Shown: positions 18,659 through 27,704 of the stretch, piece by piece
Numbering within the stretch: position 1 is the stretch's first letter
Layout: every line of letters begins with the position of its first letter
From: Actinomadura flavalba DSM 45200
Lineage (GTDB): Bacteria; Actinomycetota; Actinomycetes; Streptosporangiales; Streptosporangiaceae
NCBI RefSeq assembly: GCF_000374305.1
Contig: NZ_KB894100.1
Coordinates: 1-64,000, forward strand
Direction of reading: 5' to 3'
Length of the DNA stretch: 64,000 nucleotides
The notes under the pieces: generated by a model
What the model saw: only the letters and a program-made list of their open reading frames with translations
Databases searched by the model: none
Told to the model about the DNA's origin: nothing
Position numbers and translations under genes: made by a program

Positions 18659-18928
18659 GCGGCCCCGCGAGGCGTCCGCGCGGAATCGTCCGCCCGGACG
18701 CCTCGCGTCGTGCGCGGATTCGTAGGAAAGCACAATAAGGACGCTGCGGCATCGCGGTGTTACTTCGGCGACATGCGGACGACTCAATCGAAGGAGCGGA
18801 TAACCGCTGGTGCGGGCGAAGTGAGATCTGCGATTTACTTGGCGGGAACGTGTGTGAAATCCCCTTTATTAGGGTTTTGTGTGGCGCCGAAAAAGGTCTG
18901 CGCCGCTCATCACAAAGGGGAACCCCTC

Positions 18929-19912
18929 ATGTTCTCTCGCATGCGCGCAGGGCGGTGGCGGCCGGCGGTGCTGGTCGCCTGTCTCGTCGCGGCCGGATCG
19001 CTCGCCGGGCTCGTCGCGTCGTCCACCGCGACGGCCACCGACCGCGCACCCGGGCACCGGGCGGTGCAGGTCAAGGTGCTGGTCCTGACGATGTTCGAGG
19101 CCGAGACCCGGCCGTGGCTGGAGCGGCGGAAGCTGCCGCTCACCGTGGAGGTCCCGGGGGCGTACAAGCCGGTCCGCTGTGACCGCAGGGGCCTGTGCGT
19201 CCTGACGACGGGCATGGGCAAGTCGGCCACCGCCGCGACGATGACCGCCGTGCTCAACAGCACCCGGCTCGACCTGCGCCGGGCGTACTTCCTGTCCGCG
19301 GGCATCGCCGGAACGCCGCCCGGCCAGGGCACGCTCGGCTTCGCCGCGTGGGCGCGGTGGGTGGTCGACTACGACCTCGGCCACCACCTGCTCACCGAGG
19401 AGGCGCCCGACGTCCCGTACGGCTACCAGGAGATGGGCGCGGAGAGCGCGGTGTTCCGGCTCGACGACCGGCTCGTGGACCTCGCCTACCGCCTGACGCG
19501 GAACGTCAAGCTCACCGACAGCGAGATCTCGCAGCAGGTCCGCAGCCGGTACACCGAGAAGAACGCCCGCCGCAAGCCTTTCGTCGCCGTGTGCGACACG
19601 GTCACCGGGGACAATTACTGGTCCGGCGCCGGGCAGTCGCGGCGCGCCCAGTACATCACCGATCTGCGCACCAAGGGCAAGGGCACTTACTGCACGACGC
19701 AGATGGAGGACAACGCCACCGCGACGGTCCTCAACCGTTTCGGCCGTCTCGGCCGCTACCTCAACCTGCGCACGGCGAGCAATTTCGACCAGCCCTATCC
19801 GGGGCAGACGGTCGCCCAGCATCTCAGTTCCAACTCGGGCGGCTTCGCCACGTCGGTCACCAACGCCTACCTCGTCGGCTCCCCGGTGGTCGACCACCTG
19901 CTGCGCCGCTGA
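18929..19912 (+). CDS. Secreted purine nucleoside permease-like (NUP family) protein
   Basis: 327 aa. N-terminal signal peptide: MFSRMRAGRWRPAVLVACLV followed by Ala/Ser-rich residues to about 37. The mature part matches the NUP family: VKVLVLTMFEAETRPWLE, LTTGMGKSATAATMTAVL, YFLSAGIAGTPP, WARWVVDYDLGHH, CDTVTGDNYW, YCTTQMEDNATATVL and LRTASNFDQP. The fold is related to nucleoside phosphorylases; fungal members take part in purine nucleoside uptake, but the bacterial role is uncertain. Own transcription unit, no Zur box seen; preceded by 270 bp without a gene. Confidence 0.88.
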   Translation: MFSRMRAGRWRPAVLVACLVAAGSLAGLVASSTATATDRAPGHRAVQVKVLVLTMFEAETRPWLERRKLPLTVEVPGAYKPVRCDRRGLCVLTTGMGKSATAATMTAVLNSTRLDLRRAYFLSAGIAGTPPGQGTLGFAAWARWVVDYDLGHHLLTEEAPDVPYGYQEMGAESAVFRLDDRLVDLAYRLTRNVKLTDSEISQQVRSRYTEKNARRKPFVAVCDTVTGDNYWSGAGQSRRAQYITDLRTKGKGTYCTTQMEDNATATVLNRFGRLGRYLNLRTASNFDQPYPGQTVAQHLSSNSGGFATSVTNAYLVGSPVVDHLLRR

Positions 19913-19917
19913 ACCGC

Positions 19918-19949
19918 GTGACGGGGCGCCACGCGCGGCGCCCCGTCAC
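19918..19949 (+). terminator. Hairpin after NUP-like gene
   Basis: GTGACGGGGCGCC and GGCGCCCCGTCAC form a perfect 13-bp stem with a six-base loop, six bases past the stop codon. Confidence 0.85.
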
Positions 19950-20000
19950 CGCCGGGCGCGGCCGGTTCGACGTCGGCGCGTCCGGCGTGGTATCCATGTT

Positions 20001-20018
20001 GGGAATGATTTTCATTTC
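20001..20018. promoter_or_regulatory. Zur box upstream of mrf-rpsR-zincophore operon
   Basis: GGGAATGATTTTCATTTC; read in reverse it contains TGAAAATCATT, the core of the Streptomyces-type Zur site. It lies 16 bp before the mrf ATG, so bound Zur would block the promoter or initiation of the whole seven-gene operon. Confidence 0.8.
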
Positions 20019-20033
20019 TACATGGAGGTGGGG

Positions 20034-21176
20034 ATGTCCGTCCCCGTGGTTCTGGTCGCCGGGTTCCATGGACCGGCGCGCGGCGTCGTGGTCGACCGGC
20101 TGCTGCGCGAACATCCCGGCGCGCTGGCCGTGCACCACGACCTGCGCGCGGTGGCGGGCGGCGCGGTCGTGCGGGTGGTGCGCGACGCCGAGGCGGTCCG
20201 CGACCGCGCGGTGGTCCGGCTGGAGCACGGCTGCGTGACGTGCACCGTCCGCTACGACCTGCTGCCGCAGCTCCTGCGGCACGCGCCCAGGGCCGAACTG
20301 CTGATCGTCGAGCTGTGGGACACCGTCGAGCCGCAGTCGGTGGCCGAGGTGCTGGCGCACGAGTCCGGCGGGGAACTGCGGCTCGCGGGCGTGTTCACCG
20401 CCCTGGACGCCGAACTGACGCCGCTCGACCTGTGCCGGGGCGAACCGCTCGCCGATATCGGCAAGCCGGGCGCCGCCGGGGACGAGCGGTACCTCGCCGA
20501 GGTGCTGGCCCGTCAGATCGAGTACGCCACCGCGCTGGTGGTGCCCGATCTGCTGCCCGCCCCGCTGCCGCCGGTCGATCCCGACGACGTGGAGCTGTGC
20601 CGGGAGCTGATGGGCCACCTGGCGCCGATGACGCCCGTGCATCTGCCCGGCGACCCCCTTCCCGTCCTGGCCGGTGCGGCGATCTGCCCGCACGACCTGG
20701 CGGCGCGGGTCGATCCGGCCACCGCCCAGTTGCCGCCCGAGGCCAGCACCCCGGCGGCCGACACCGTGGTGTGGCGGCGGACGGCGCCGCTGCACCCGGC
20801 GCGCTTCTTCGACGTCGTGGACGCGCTGGCGTCCGAGTCGGTGCGCAGCCGGGGCCGTTTCTGGCTCGGCAACCGGCCCGACCGGATGCTGGTGTGGGAC
20901 GCGGCGGCCGGGGTCGTGACCGTCGAGGACGCCGGTCCGTGGCTGGTGTCCCTGCCGTCGGCGGCCTGGGAGATGATCTCCCCGCTGCGCCGGGCCGCCG
21001 CCGCGCTGGACTGGCACGCCGAGCACGGCGACCGCGTCCAGCACCTGGTCTTCACCGGCTCCGAACTCGACCGCGCCCGCATCCACGCGCTGCTGGACGG
21101 CTGCCTGCTCGACGACGGCGAGGCCATCGCCGACGACCCGTTCGCGCCGCTCCTGGACGCCAAGGAGGCCGCGTGA
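20034..21176 (+). CDS. mrf: MRF-like COG0523 protein (ribosome hibernation factor recruitment)
   Basis: 380 aa. COG0523/CobW-type protein of the Zur-regulated branch that includes mycobacterial Mrf, which brings hibernation factor to zinc-starved C- ribosomes. Seen: [20 protein letters not shown] at the N-terminus without the canonical GxxxxGKT P-loop; GCVTCTVR as the metal-site motif (CxxC instead of the usual CxCC); C-terminal [20 protein letters not shown], matching my memory of Rv0106. ATG at 20034 is chosen because GGAGGTGGGG precedes it; an ATG 12 bp upstream lacks a site. Followed with overlap by rpsR. Whether it still binds GTP is unclear from sequence. Confidence 0.85.
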   Translation: MSVPVVLVAGFHGPARGVVVDRLLREHPGALAVHHDLRAVAGGAVVRVVRDAEAVRDRAVVRLEHGCVTCTVRYDLLPQLLRHAPRAELLIVELWDTVEPQSVAEVLAHESGGELRLAGVFTALDAELTPLDLCRGEPLADIGKPGAAGDERYLAEVLARQIEYATALVVPDLLPAPLPPVDPDDVELCRELMGHLAPMTPVHLPGDPLPVLAGAAICPHDLAARVDPATAQLPPEASTPAADTVVWRRTAPLHPARFFDVVDALASESVRSRGRFWLGNRPDRMLVWDAAAGVVTVEDAGPWLVSLPSAAWEMISPLRRAAAALDWHAEHGDRVQHLVFTGSELDRARIHALLDGCLLDDGEAIADDPFAPLLDAKEAA

Positions 21177-21430
21177 CCTCGCCGCGTCCGCGCCCGGACC
21201 GCCGTCGCAGGCCGAACCCGCTCCAGGGCGTCACCTATGTCGACTACAAGGACACCGACCTGCTGCGCCGCTTCCTCTCCGACCGCGGCAAGATCCGCAG
21301 CCGCCGCGTCACCGGCGTCACCGTCCAGCAGCAGAAGCTGCTCGCCCGCGCGATCAAGAACGCCCGCGAGATGGCCCTGCTGCCGTACACCTCCCGCGCG
21401 GCCGAGCAGCCGAGGAGGCGCGCGCAGTGA
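21173..21430 (+). CDS. rpsR: 30S ribosomal protein S18, zinc-free form
   Basis: 85 aa, GTG start overlapping the mrf stop. Core [20 protein letters not shown] and the [20 protein letters not shown] segment identify S18. There is no cysteine, so it is the C- paralog that replaces zinc-binding S18. It also overlaps the next gene (GTGA), which ties the ribosomal genes to zincophore biosynthesis in one mRNA. Confidence 0.96.
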   Translation: MTSPRPRPDRRRRPNPLQGVTYVDYKDTDLLRRFLSDRGKIRSRRVTGVTVQQQKLLARAIKNAREMALLPYTSRAAEQPRRRAQ

Positions 21431-22761
21431 CGGACCTGGAAGCTCGACGGCACGCCGTCGTCATCGGCGCCGGAATGGCCGGGCTGACCGCCGCCGTCGC
21501 GCTCGCGGGTCACTTCGACCGCGTGACCGTGCTGGAACGGGACGCGCTCCCGGACGAACCGGTCTTCCGGCCCGGCGTCCCGCAGAGCAGGCACCTGCAC
21601 TCCCTCATGGGCGCCGGTCAGCGCGCGCTGGACGAGCTGGTCCCCGGCTTCACCGGGCGGCTGTACGACGCGGGCGCGATCCCGCTGCGCACGCCCTACG
21701 ACCACCTGTGGTTCAGCCCCGCCGGATGGTGCCACCGCTTCCCGCCCTCGCACACCGTGCCGTCGGCGTCGCGCGAGCTGATCGAGGCCGTCGTGCGGCG
21801 CGCGGCGGTCGAGCGGCACGGCGTCGCGGTCCGGCACCGGACCGAGGTCACCGGGCTGGACGGCGAGCCCGGCGGCGCCGTCACCGGCGTCCACGCGGCA
21901 CCGCGCGACGGCGGCGCCCCCGAGCGGCTGCCCGCCGACCTGGTGGTGGACGCGTCCGGCCGCCGGTCGCGCGTCCCGGCGTGGCTCACCGAGCGCGGCC
22001 ACGGCACGGCCGAGACCACGGTGGTGGACTCCCGCGCGGGCTACAGCAGCCGCCTCTACGAGATCCCCGGCGGGTCCGCCGACGAGTGGCGGGTGATCTC
22101 GATCCAGCCGGGTCCGGGGCAGCCGACGCGCGGCGGCGCGCTCGTCCCGGTGGAGGGCGGCCGCCGGCTCGTCTCGCTGTACGGCTACCTGGACGACCAC
22201 CCGCCGACCGACGAGGACGGCTTCCTCGCCTTCGCGGCGAGCCTGCGGCATCCCGTGCTGCACGACGTCCTGCGGTCGGCCGAGCCCGCCGGGCCGATCC
22301 ACGGCTTCCGGAACATGGCCAACCGCCGCTGGCACGGCGAGGACCTGCCCGCGTGGCCGGACGGGCTGCTCGTGGCGGGCGACGCGCTGTGCGCCGTCAA
22401 CCCCGTGTACGCGCAGGGCATGTCGATGGCCGCGATGACCGCCGTCCTGCTGGACCGCCTCCTGGCCGAGGGCGGCGCGGACGGCCGCACGCTCCAGAAG
22501 CGGCTGGCGGCCGGGAACGAGCGCGCCTGGCAGGTCGCCACCGGCGCCGACCTGGCCCACCTCGGCACCGGGGCGGCGGACGAGGCGGCGGCGGAGACGG
22601 CCGCGTACATGCAGCGGCTCCTAGAACTGGCCCTGGTCGATGCCGACGTCAACCGGACGTTCTTCGACGTGATGATGATGCTGGACGAGCCCGGCGCGCT
22701 GTTCGCGCCCGAGCTGACCGCGCGGGTCGCGCGCGGCCCGGCCCGCCCGGCCGCCGGATGA
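21427..22761 (+). CDS. FAD-dependent monooxygenase-like oxidoreductase
   Basis: 444 aa. Flavin-binding N-terminus [18 protein letters not shown] (GxGxxG), [17 protein letters not shown] in the middle and the GD motif [20 protein letters not shown]. This is the two-motif pattern of the PHBH/geranylgeranyl-reductase/halogenase superfamily. No tryptophan-halogenase WxWxIP motif seen. Third gene of the Zur-controlled operon with a GTG overlapping rpsR. Likely hydroxylates or oxidises the zincophore or its precursor; substrate unknown. Confidence 0.85.
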   Translation: MTDLEARRHAVVIGAGMAGLTAAVALAGHFDRVTVLERDALPDEPVFRPGVPQSRHLHSLMGAGQRALDELVPGFTGRLYDAGAIPLRTPYDHLWFSPAGWCHRFPPSHTVPSASRELIEAVVRRAAVERHGVAVRHRTEVTGLDGEPGGAVTGVHAAPRDGGAPERLPADLVVDASGRRSRVPAWLTERGHGTAETTVVDSRAGYSSRLYEIPGGSADEWRVISIQPGPGQPTRGGALVPVEGGRRLVSLYGYLDDHPPTDEDGFLAFAASLRHPVLHDVLRSAEPAGPIHGFRNMANRRWHGEDLPAWPDGLLVAGDALCAVNPVYAQGMSMAAMTAVLLDRLLAEGGADGRTLQKRLAAGNERAWQVATGADLAHLGTGAADEAAAETAAYMQRLLELALVDADVNRTFFDVMMMLDEPGALFAPELTARVARGPARPAAG

Positions 22762-23858
22762 CCGCCGCGCACCGCGCGGGCCTGGCCGCACTCGGCGACG
22801 CGCCACTCGACGCGGTCCCCGCCGCCGTCCACACCCTGGACCTGGCAGTCCTCAACGGCATCGCCGCCCACCTCGCTGACGCGCTCGCGAGCCCGGGCAC
22901 CGCCGCCGAGTTCGCTGCCGAGCTGGGTGCGGTGCCGCGTCACCGGTGGATCGTGGGGCGCTGGCTCGCCGCGATGGAGGGCGAGGGTCTGACGGCCCGC
23001 CGTCCGGACGGGCGGTATGAGCGGCCCGTCCGTCGGCGGCGCGGCGAGCTGATCGCGCTGCGCCGCGACCTGGACGCCGCTCGCGCGCGCCTCGGCTACC
23101 CCGACGCGCTGACCCGCTACCTCCTCGGCTCGCTGCGCGAGCTGCCCGGCCTGCTCACCGACCGGGTGAGCGCGCAGGCGCTGCTGTTCCCCGGCGGCGA
23201 CTTCGCCACGGCGGACGCCGCCTACCGGGACAATCTCGTCAACCGGTACCTGAACGCGGCGGCGGTGGAGGTCGTCTGCGCGCTGCCGCGCAAGCGCCGC
23301 GTGCTGGAGCTGGGGGCGGGCACCGGGTCGCTGACCGCCGCGCTGCTGCCCGTCCTGCACGGGCACACCGACGCGTACCTGTTCACCGACCTGTCGCCGT
23401 TCTTCCTCGACGCGGCGCGGCGCCGCTTCACCGCGCACCCGTTCCTGCGCACCGCCGTCGCGGACCTCGACGCGCCGCTCGCCGCGTCCTGCGGCGCCGA
23501 GCCGTTCGACCTCGTCGTCGCCGTGAACGCCGCGCACAACGCCCGGGACACCGGCGCGCTGCTCGCCGGGGTCCGCGCGGCGCTGCGTCCCGGCGGGACG
23601 CTGCTGCTCGTCGAGACCTGCCACGAGCACCACCAGTCGCTCGCCTCGATGCCGTTCCTGCTGTCGGCGCCGCCCGGCGGGCAGCGGACGGTCCGCACCG
23701 ACGTGCGCGCCGGTACCGGCCGCACCTACCTGACCCGCGCCGAGTGGACGGCCGCGCTCGGCCGCGCCGGATTCGCCGTCGCCCACGACCTCCCCGACCC
23801 CGGCCACCCCCTCGCCGCCTTCTCGCAGCGCCTGCTGGCCGCCGTCCGGACGACCTAG
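22758..23858 (+). CDS. SAM-dependent methyltransferase, zincophore type
   Basis: 366 aa. The N-terminal 160 residues are helical and winged-helix-like. The class I methyltransferase domain follows with [17 protein letters not shown] near residue 180, AVADLDAP, and VVAVNAAHNARDTGALL, LRPGGTLLLVE. It closely parallels the C-terminal half of the tandem methyltransferase made from the opposite operon, including [16 protein letters not shown] and [22 protein letters not shown]. Similar domains act as C-methyltransferases in yersiniabactin and pyochelin synthetases, so it probably methylates a thiazoline or malonyl-derived carbon in trans. Overlaps the preceding stop (ATGA). Confidence 0.85.
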   Translation: MTAAHRAGLAALGDAPLDAVPAAVHTLDLAVLNGIAAHLADALASPGTAAEFAAELGAVPRHRWIVGRWLAAMEGEGLTARRPDGRYERPVRRRRGELIALRRDLDAARARLGYPDALTRYLLGSLRELPGLLTDRVSAQALLFPGGDFATADAAYRDNLVNRYLNAAAVEVVCALPRKRRVLELGAGTGSLTAALLPVLHGHTDAYLFTDLSPFFLDAARRRFTAHPFLRTAVADLDAPLAASCGAEPFDLVVAVNAAHNARDTGALLAGVRAALRPGGTLLLVETCHEHHQSLASMPFLLSAPPGGQRTVRTDVRAGTGRTYLTRAEWTAALGRAGFAVAHDLPDPGHPLAAFSQRLLAAVRTT

Positions 23859-23866
23859 GAGAACCG

Positions 23867-25885
23867 TTGACCGTGCCCCCCACCCTGGAGAGCGACCTGG
23901 CCGCGATCTGGGCCGAACTGCTCGACCTCGACCCCGCGTCGATCGCCCCCGACGCGACGTTCCTGCGGCTCGGCGGCGACTCGGTGCTCGCCGTGCGCAT
24001 GTCCGCGCTGGTCCGCCGCCGCCTCGCCGTCGAACTGGCGCTCGCCGACGTCACCGTGGAGATCAGCCTCGCCGCCCTCACCGACCTGGTCCGCGACCGC
24101 GCCTCCGGTGACGGCGCGGGCGCCCGCGCCCTGCCGGTGGAGATCGTCCGCCGCCCCGACCCGTCCGCGCCGTTCCCGCTGATGCCGCTCCAGCAGGGCT
24201 ACTTCGTCGGCCAGCACGACGGCTGGGAGCTGTCCTACGCCTCCGCCCACTTCTACGGCGACCTGGCGCTGTCGCGGATGGACGCCGACGAGGCCGCCGA
24301 GACGCTGGCCGACGCGCTGCACCGCCTCGCCCTGCACCAGCCGACGCTGCGCGCCCGCATCACGCCCGAGGGCGAGCAGTACGTCCTGCCGCCGGACGCG
24401 CCGGGCGCGATCCCCGGGCCGCGCGTCCTCGACCTGCGCGACGCCGCCGACGCCGAGATCGCGGCGGCGCTGGCGGCGACCCGCGCCGAGATGAGCACGT
24501 CCGGCCCGAACCCGCTCACCGGGCCGGGCGTGGACGTCCGCCTGACGCTGCTGCCCGGCGGCCGGGGCCGCCTGCACACCGCGATGAGCCTCATCGCCAT
24601 GGACGGCTGGTCCGCGACGGTGCTCAACCGGGAGCTGCTGACCCTCGCCACCGACTGGAACGCCGTCCCGGCCCCGCTGGAGGTCGACTTCGGTGACTAC
24701 GTGGCCGCGATCGAGCGGCTGCGGCACACCGGCGCGTGGCAGGCCGACCGCGACTGGTGGCACGACCGGCTGGACGCGTTCCCGCCGCCGCCCGCGCTGC
24801 CGCTGCTCGCCGACCCCCGCGACGTGGCGCCCGACCTGATGGACACCCGCGACGCGCGGCTGGCCGCCGACCGCTGGACGGCCCTGAAACGCCGCTGCGC
24901 CGAGCACGACGTCACCCCGTCGGCGGCGATGCTCACCGCGTTCGCCGTCGTCCTCGCGCGCTGGGCCGGGCACCGCGCGATGCTGCTCAACACCCTCCAG
25001 CTCAACCGGCTGCCGCTGCACCCCGACATCCACCGCACGATCGGCGCGTTCGCCGCGACGATGCTGGTGCCGGTGGACCTGGACGGCGCCGCCGCCTTCT
25101 CCGACCTCGTCCGCGCCCAGCAGCGGACGTTCACCGAGCACGCCGCGCACAACCTCGTCACCGGCGTGGAGGTCTCCCGCGAGCTGGCGCGGCGGCGCGG
25201 CACGGTCCGCCCGGTCGCGCCGATCGTCTTCCAGAGCACGCTCGGCATGGACGCCGCGATCGGGCAGCGGCAGGCCACCGCCGCCGGTCCGCTGGGCGAA
25301 CTGGACTTCGGTGACTTCTACCACCAGCTCCGCACGCCGCAGGTCGCGCTGGAGGCGCGGTTCTGGGAGATGAACGACGAGATGGCCGTCGCGTTCTCGC
25401 TGGTGGGGGAGCTGTTCGACCCGAGCGAGGTCGACTACGCCTTCGCGGAGCTGGTCGAGCTGATCGGCGCGCTGGCCGACGGCTACGGGTGGGACCGCGT
25501 CCTGCCGTTGCCGGACGCCGCGCGCCCCGGCCCGGCGGACGGCCACGGACGGGACCGCGCGCTCGCGCTGCCGGACGCCGCGTATCCCGGCCCGGCCGAG
25601 GGCCTGCGCGTCGGTGACGAGCCGCGCGCCGAGGCCGCCGTGGCGCCCGGCCCGCCGCGCGACGAGCTGGAGCAGCGCATCGCGGCGCTGTGGGAGGACC
25701 TGCTCGACGCGCCCGTCCTGGACCGCGCCGAGACGTTCTTCGCCCTCGGCGGCGACTCGCTGCTGGCCGTGCGCGCCGTGGCGCGGCTGGCGAAGGAGAC
25801 CGGCCGGGCGGTCGGGGTCCGCCGCTTCCTGGACGTCCCGACCGTGGCGGGCCTGGCCGACGCCGTCCGGGAAGGGACGGCGTGA
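23867..25885 (+). CDS. NRPS fragment PCP-Cy-PCP without adenylation domain
   Basis: 672 aa, TTG start after TAGGAGAA. Carrier 1 has LRLGGDSVLAVRM near residue 38. The heterocyclization domain spans about 100-545: PFPLMPLQQGYFVGQ, VFQSTLG and RTPQVALEARF match Cy motifs. Carrier 2 has ALGGDSLLAVRA near 629. The Cy core motif is SLIAMDGWS, not DxxxxDxxS, so its first Asp is lost. With no A domain, the carriers must be charged in trans, presumably with Cys by the A domain of the NRPS at 45615-50627, as happens in HMWP2 of yersiniabactin. A Pro/Gly/Asp-rich linker precedes carrier 2. Fifth gene of the plus Zur operon. Confidence 0.9.
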   Translation: MTVPPTLESDLAAIWAELLDLDPASIAPDATFLRLGGDSVLAVRMSALVRRRLAVELALADVTVEISLAALTDLVRDRASGDGAGARALPVEIVRRPDPSAPFPLMPLQQGYFVGQHDGWELSYASAHFYGDLALSRMDADEAAETLADALHRLALHQPTLRARITPEGEQYVLPPDAPGAIPGPRVLDLRDAADAEIAAALAATRAEMSTSGPNPLTGPGVDVRLTLLPGGRGRLHTAMSLIAMDGWSATVLNRELLTLATDWNAVPAPLEVDFGDYVAAIERLRHTGAWQADRDWWHDRLDAFPPPPALPLLADPRDVAPDLMDTRDARLAADRWTALKRRCAEHDVTPSAAMLTAFAVVLARWAGHRAMLLNTLQLNRLPLHPDIHRTIGAFAATMLVPVDLDGAAAFSDLVRAQQRTFTEHAAHNLVTGVEVSRELARRRGTVRPVAPIVFQSTLGMDAAIGQRQATAAGPLGELDFGDFYHQLRTPQVALEARFWEMNDEMAVAFSLVGELFDPSEVDYAFAELVELIGALADGYGWDRVLPLPDAARPGPADGHGRDRALALPDAAYPGPAEGLRVGDEPRAEAAVAPGPPRDELEQRIAALWEDLLDAPVLDRAETFFALGGDSLLAVRAVARLAKETGRAVGVRRFLDVPTVAGLADAVREGTA

Positions 25886-26946
25886 CGCGGTTCGGGGTGC
25901 TGGGCGGCTCGGGCACCGTCGGCCGCGTCGTCGTGGACCGGCTGGCCGGGGCGGGGCCGCTGCGGGTGGGCGGACGCGACGCGGGCCGTGCGGCGGAGGT
26001 CTGCGCGTCGCACCCCGGCGCGGAACCGGTCCGCGCGGACCTGGCCGACGCGGCGGGCCTGGCCGCGTTCTGCGCGGGCTGCGACGTCGTGGTCAACTGC
26101 GCCGGGCCGTCCTACCGGGTGCTCGACCGGGTGGCGCGCGCCGCCCTGGCGGCCGGGGCGCACTACGTGGACGCGGCGGGCGACGTCGTCGCGCTCGACG
26201 CTCTCGCGGACGGCCCGCCCGCGCGCCTGGCCGACCGGGCGGCCGTGTTCTCCGCCGGGCTCATGCCGGGGCTGTCCGGCCTGCTGCCCCGGGTGCTCGC
26301 CGCCGCCGGTCCGCTCGCCCGGCTCGACGTCTACGTCGGGGGAGCGGCGGCGATCGGCCCGCTGTCGGCCGTGGACGCGCTGCTGACGCGCGGCCCCCGC
26401 TTCGGCACCGCGCTCGCCGCCTGGCGCGGCGGCGCGGTCGTGCCGAACGCGCTGCGCCCGCTGCGGTCGGTCGCGCTGCCCGGGTTCCGGGGCCGCGTGC
26501 ACGCGTGGCCGTTCCTGTCGGCGGAGGCGGCCGGGCTCGCCGCCGCCCTCGGCGTGGACGAACTGCGCAACCACACCGTCTACGTCACCGAGGAGATCCC
26601 GCGCGCCCTCGCGGCGGCGTGGGCCGACGAGGAAGGGCCGGTGGACGCGCACGTCCCCGCCGTGGTGGCCGCCGCCGACGCGGACCTGGCCGCCACCGGG
26701 CCGTACTACACGCTGCTGTTCCAGGCCGTCCCGCGCGAGCACGTCCCCGGGCGGCCGCGGCGGCTCGTCCTGCGCACCCCCGACTCCTATGCGCTCAGCG
26801 GCGTCGTCGCGGCGCTCACCGCCCGAGCCCTCGCGGACGGCGCGATCCCGCCCGGCGCGCACCTGGCGGCCGACGTCCTCGACCCCGCCGCCACCCTGGC
26901 CGCGCTGCGCGGCGACCCGCTGGTGACCGGCGTCGAACTGACCTGA
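25882..26946 (+). CDS. Saccharopine dehydrogenase-like NAD(P)-dependent reductase
   Basis: 354 aa. Rossmann N-terminus RFGVLGGSGTVGRVVVDRLA, then VNCAGPSYRVLDRVARAALA and HYVDAAGD, as in the saccharopine dehydrogenase NADP domain. Opine dehydrogenases of staphylopine-type metallophores have a similar role but are not obviously homologous. In this cluster it could reduce a thiazoline to a thiazolidine, the job of PchG/Irp3 in pyochelin and yersiniabactin, which is missing otherwise. GTG overlaps the preceding stop; 17 bp before the next gene. Confidence 0.8.
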   Translation: MTRFGVLGGSGTVGRVVVDRLAGAGPLRVGGRDAGRAAEVCASHPGAEPVRADLADAAGLAAFCAGCDVVVNCAGPSYRVLDRVARAALAAGAHYVDAAGDVVALDALADGPPARLADRAAVFSAGLMPGLSGLLPRVLAAAGPLARLDVYVGGAAAIGPLSAVDALLTRGPRFGTALAAWRGGAVVPNALRPLRSVALPGFRGRVHAWPFLSAEAAGLAAALGVDELRNHTVYVTEEIPRALAAAWADEEGPVDAHVPAVVAAADADLAATGPYYTLLFQAVPREHVPGRPRRLVLRTPDSYALSGVVAALTARALADGAIPPGAHLAADVLDPAATLAALRGDPLVTGVELT

Positions 26947-26963
26947 CCGAGAAGGGCACGACC

Positions 26964-27704
26964 ATGACCGACGAGAGCACGCGGGCCGAGCGGGGCGAGG
27001 GCTACGCCGTCAACGCCCCCTACTACGACCTCATCATCCCCCGCGAGCACTGGGACTCCGTGGCGGACGCCGTGACCGGGTTGCTCAAAGGCGCCCGCCG
27101 GGTCGCGGAGATCGGTGCCGGGACCGGTCACTTCACCGCCGCGCTGCTGCGCGCCCTCGGCCCGGACGCCGAGATCCGCGCGATCGAACCGGCCCGCGTC
27201 ATGCGGGCCGCGCTCGTCACCCGCCTCGCGGCCGACCCCGCCGCCGAGCGCGCCGTGACCGTCCTGCCCGAGGACGCCCTGACCGCCGACCCCGGCACCG
27301 ATCTGGACGCGGTGCTGCTGCTCAACCTCGTCATGCACTTCGGCCCGGACGAGCGCGCCCGCCTGTGGCGCCGGTGGGCGGACGCGCTGCGCCCCGGCGG
27401 CCTGCTGGTCGTCGAGGCGCAGCACCCGCAGACGGCCGAGCCCGTCGCGCCCGTCGTCCTGCCGGGCCGCGCCCTCGGTCGCCACCGCTACGAGACCTTG
27501 TCCCGCGCCGACGTCCTGGACGCCGGCCGGGTCCGCTGGACCAACACCTACCGGACGTTCGAGGGCGACCGGCTGATCCGCGCGGAGACGGCGACGTTCG
27601 ACTGCCACGTCGTCTCCGACGCCGTGCTCGCGCGGGAGCTGACCGCCGCCGGGCTCACCGCCGTCCCGTCCGCCCCGCCCGGTCTGCACGTGTGGCGGCG
27701 GTGA
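26964..27704 (+). CDS. Class I SAM-dependent methyltransferase
   Basis: 246 aa with ATG behind GAGAAGGG. YAVNAPYYDLIIP, RVAEIGAGTGHFTAALL (motif I near residue 47), LLLNLVMHFGPDERARLW and LRPGGLLVVEAQHP. Last gene of the plus Zur operon. Likely N- or O-methylates the zincophore or a precursor. Its last 50 bp overlap the 3' end of the convergent thioesterase gene. Confidence 0.85.
   Translation: MTDESTRAERGEGYAVNAPYYDLIIPREHWDSVADAVTGLLKGARRVAEIGAGTGHFTAALLRALGPDAEIRAIEPARVMRAALVTRLAADPAAERAVTVLPEDALTADPGTDLDAVLLLNLVMHFGPDERARLWRRWADALRPGGLLVVEAQHPQTAEPVAPVVLPGRALGRHRYETLSRADVLDAGRVRWTNTYRTFEGDRLIRAETATFDCHVVSDAVLARELTAAGLTAVPSAPPGLHVWRR

Noticed and set aside
21427-22761. Tryptophan halogenase
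   Set aside because: FAD fold fits, but no WxWxIP motif or other halogenase signature is visible.
25882-26946. Opine dehydrogenase of a staphylopine-type pathway
   Set aside because: Fold is compatible, but there is no nicotianamine-synthase-like or histidine racemase gene; the NRPS context favours an imine reductase.
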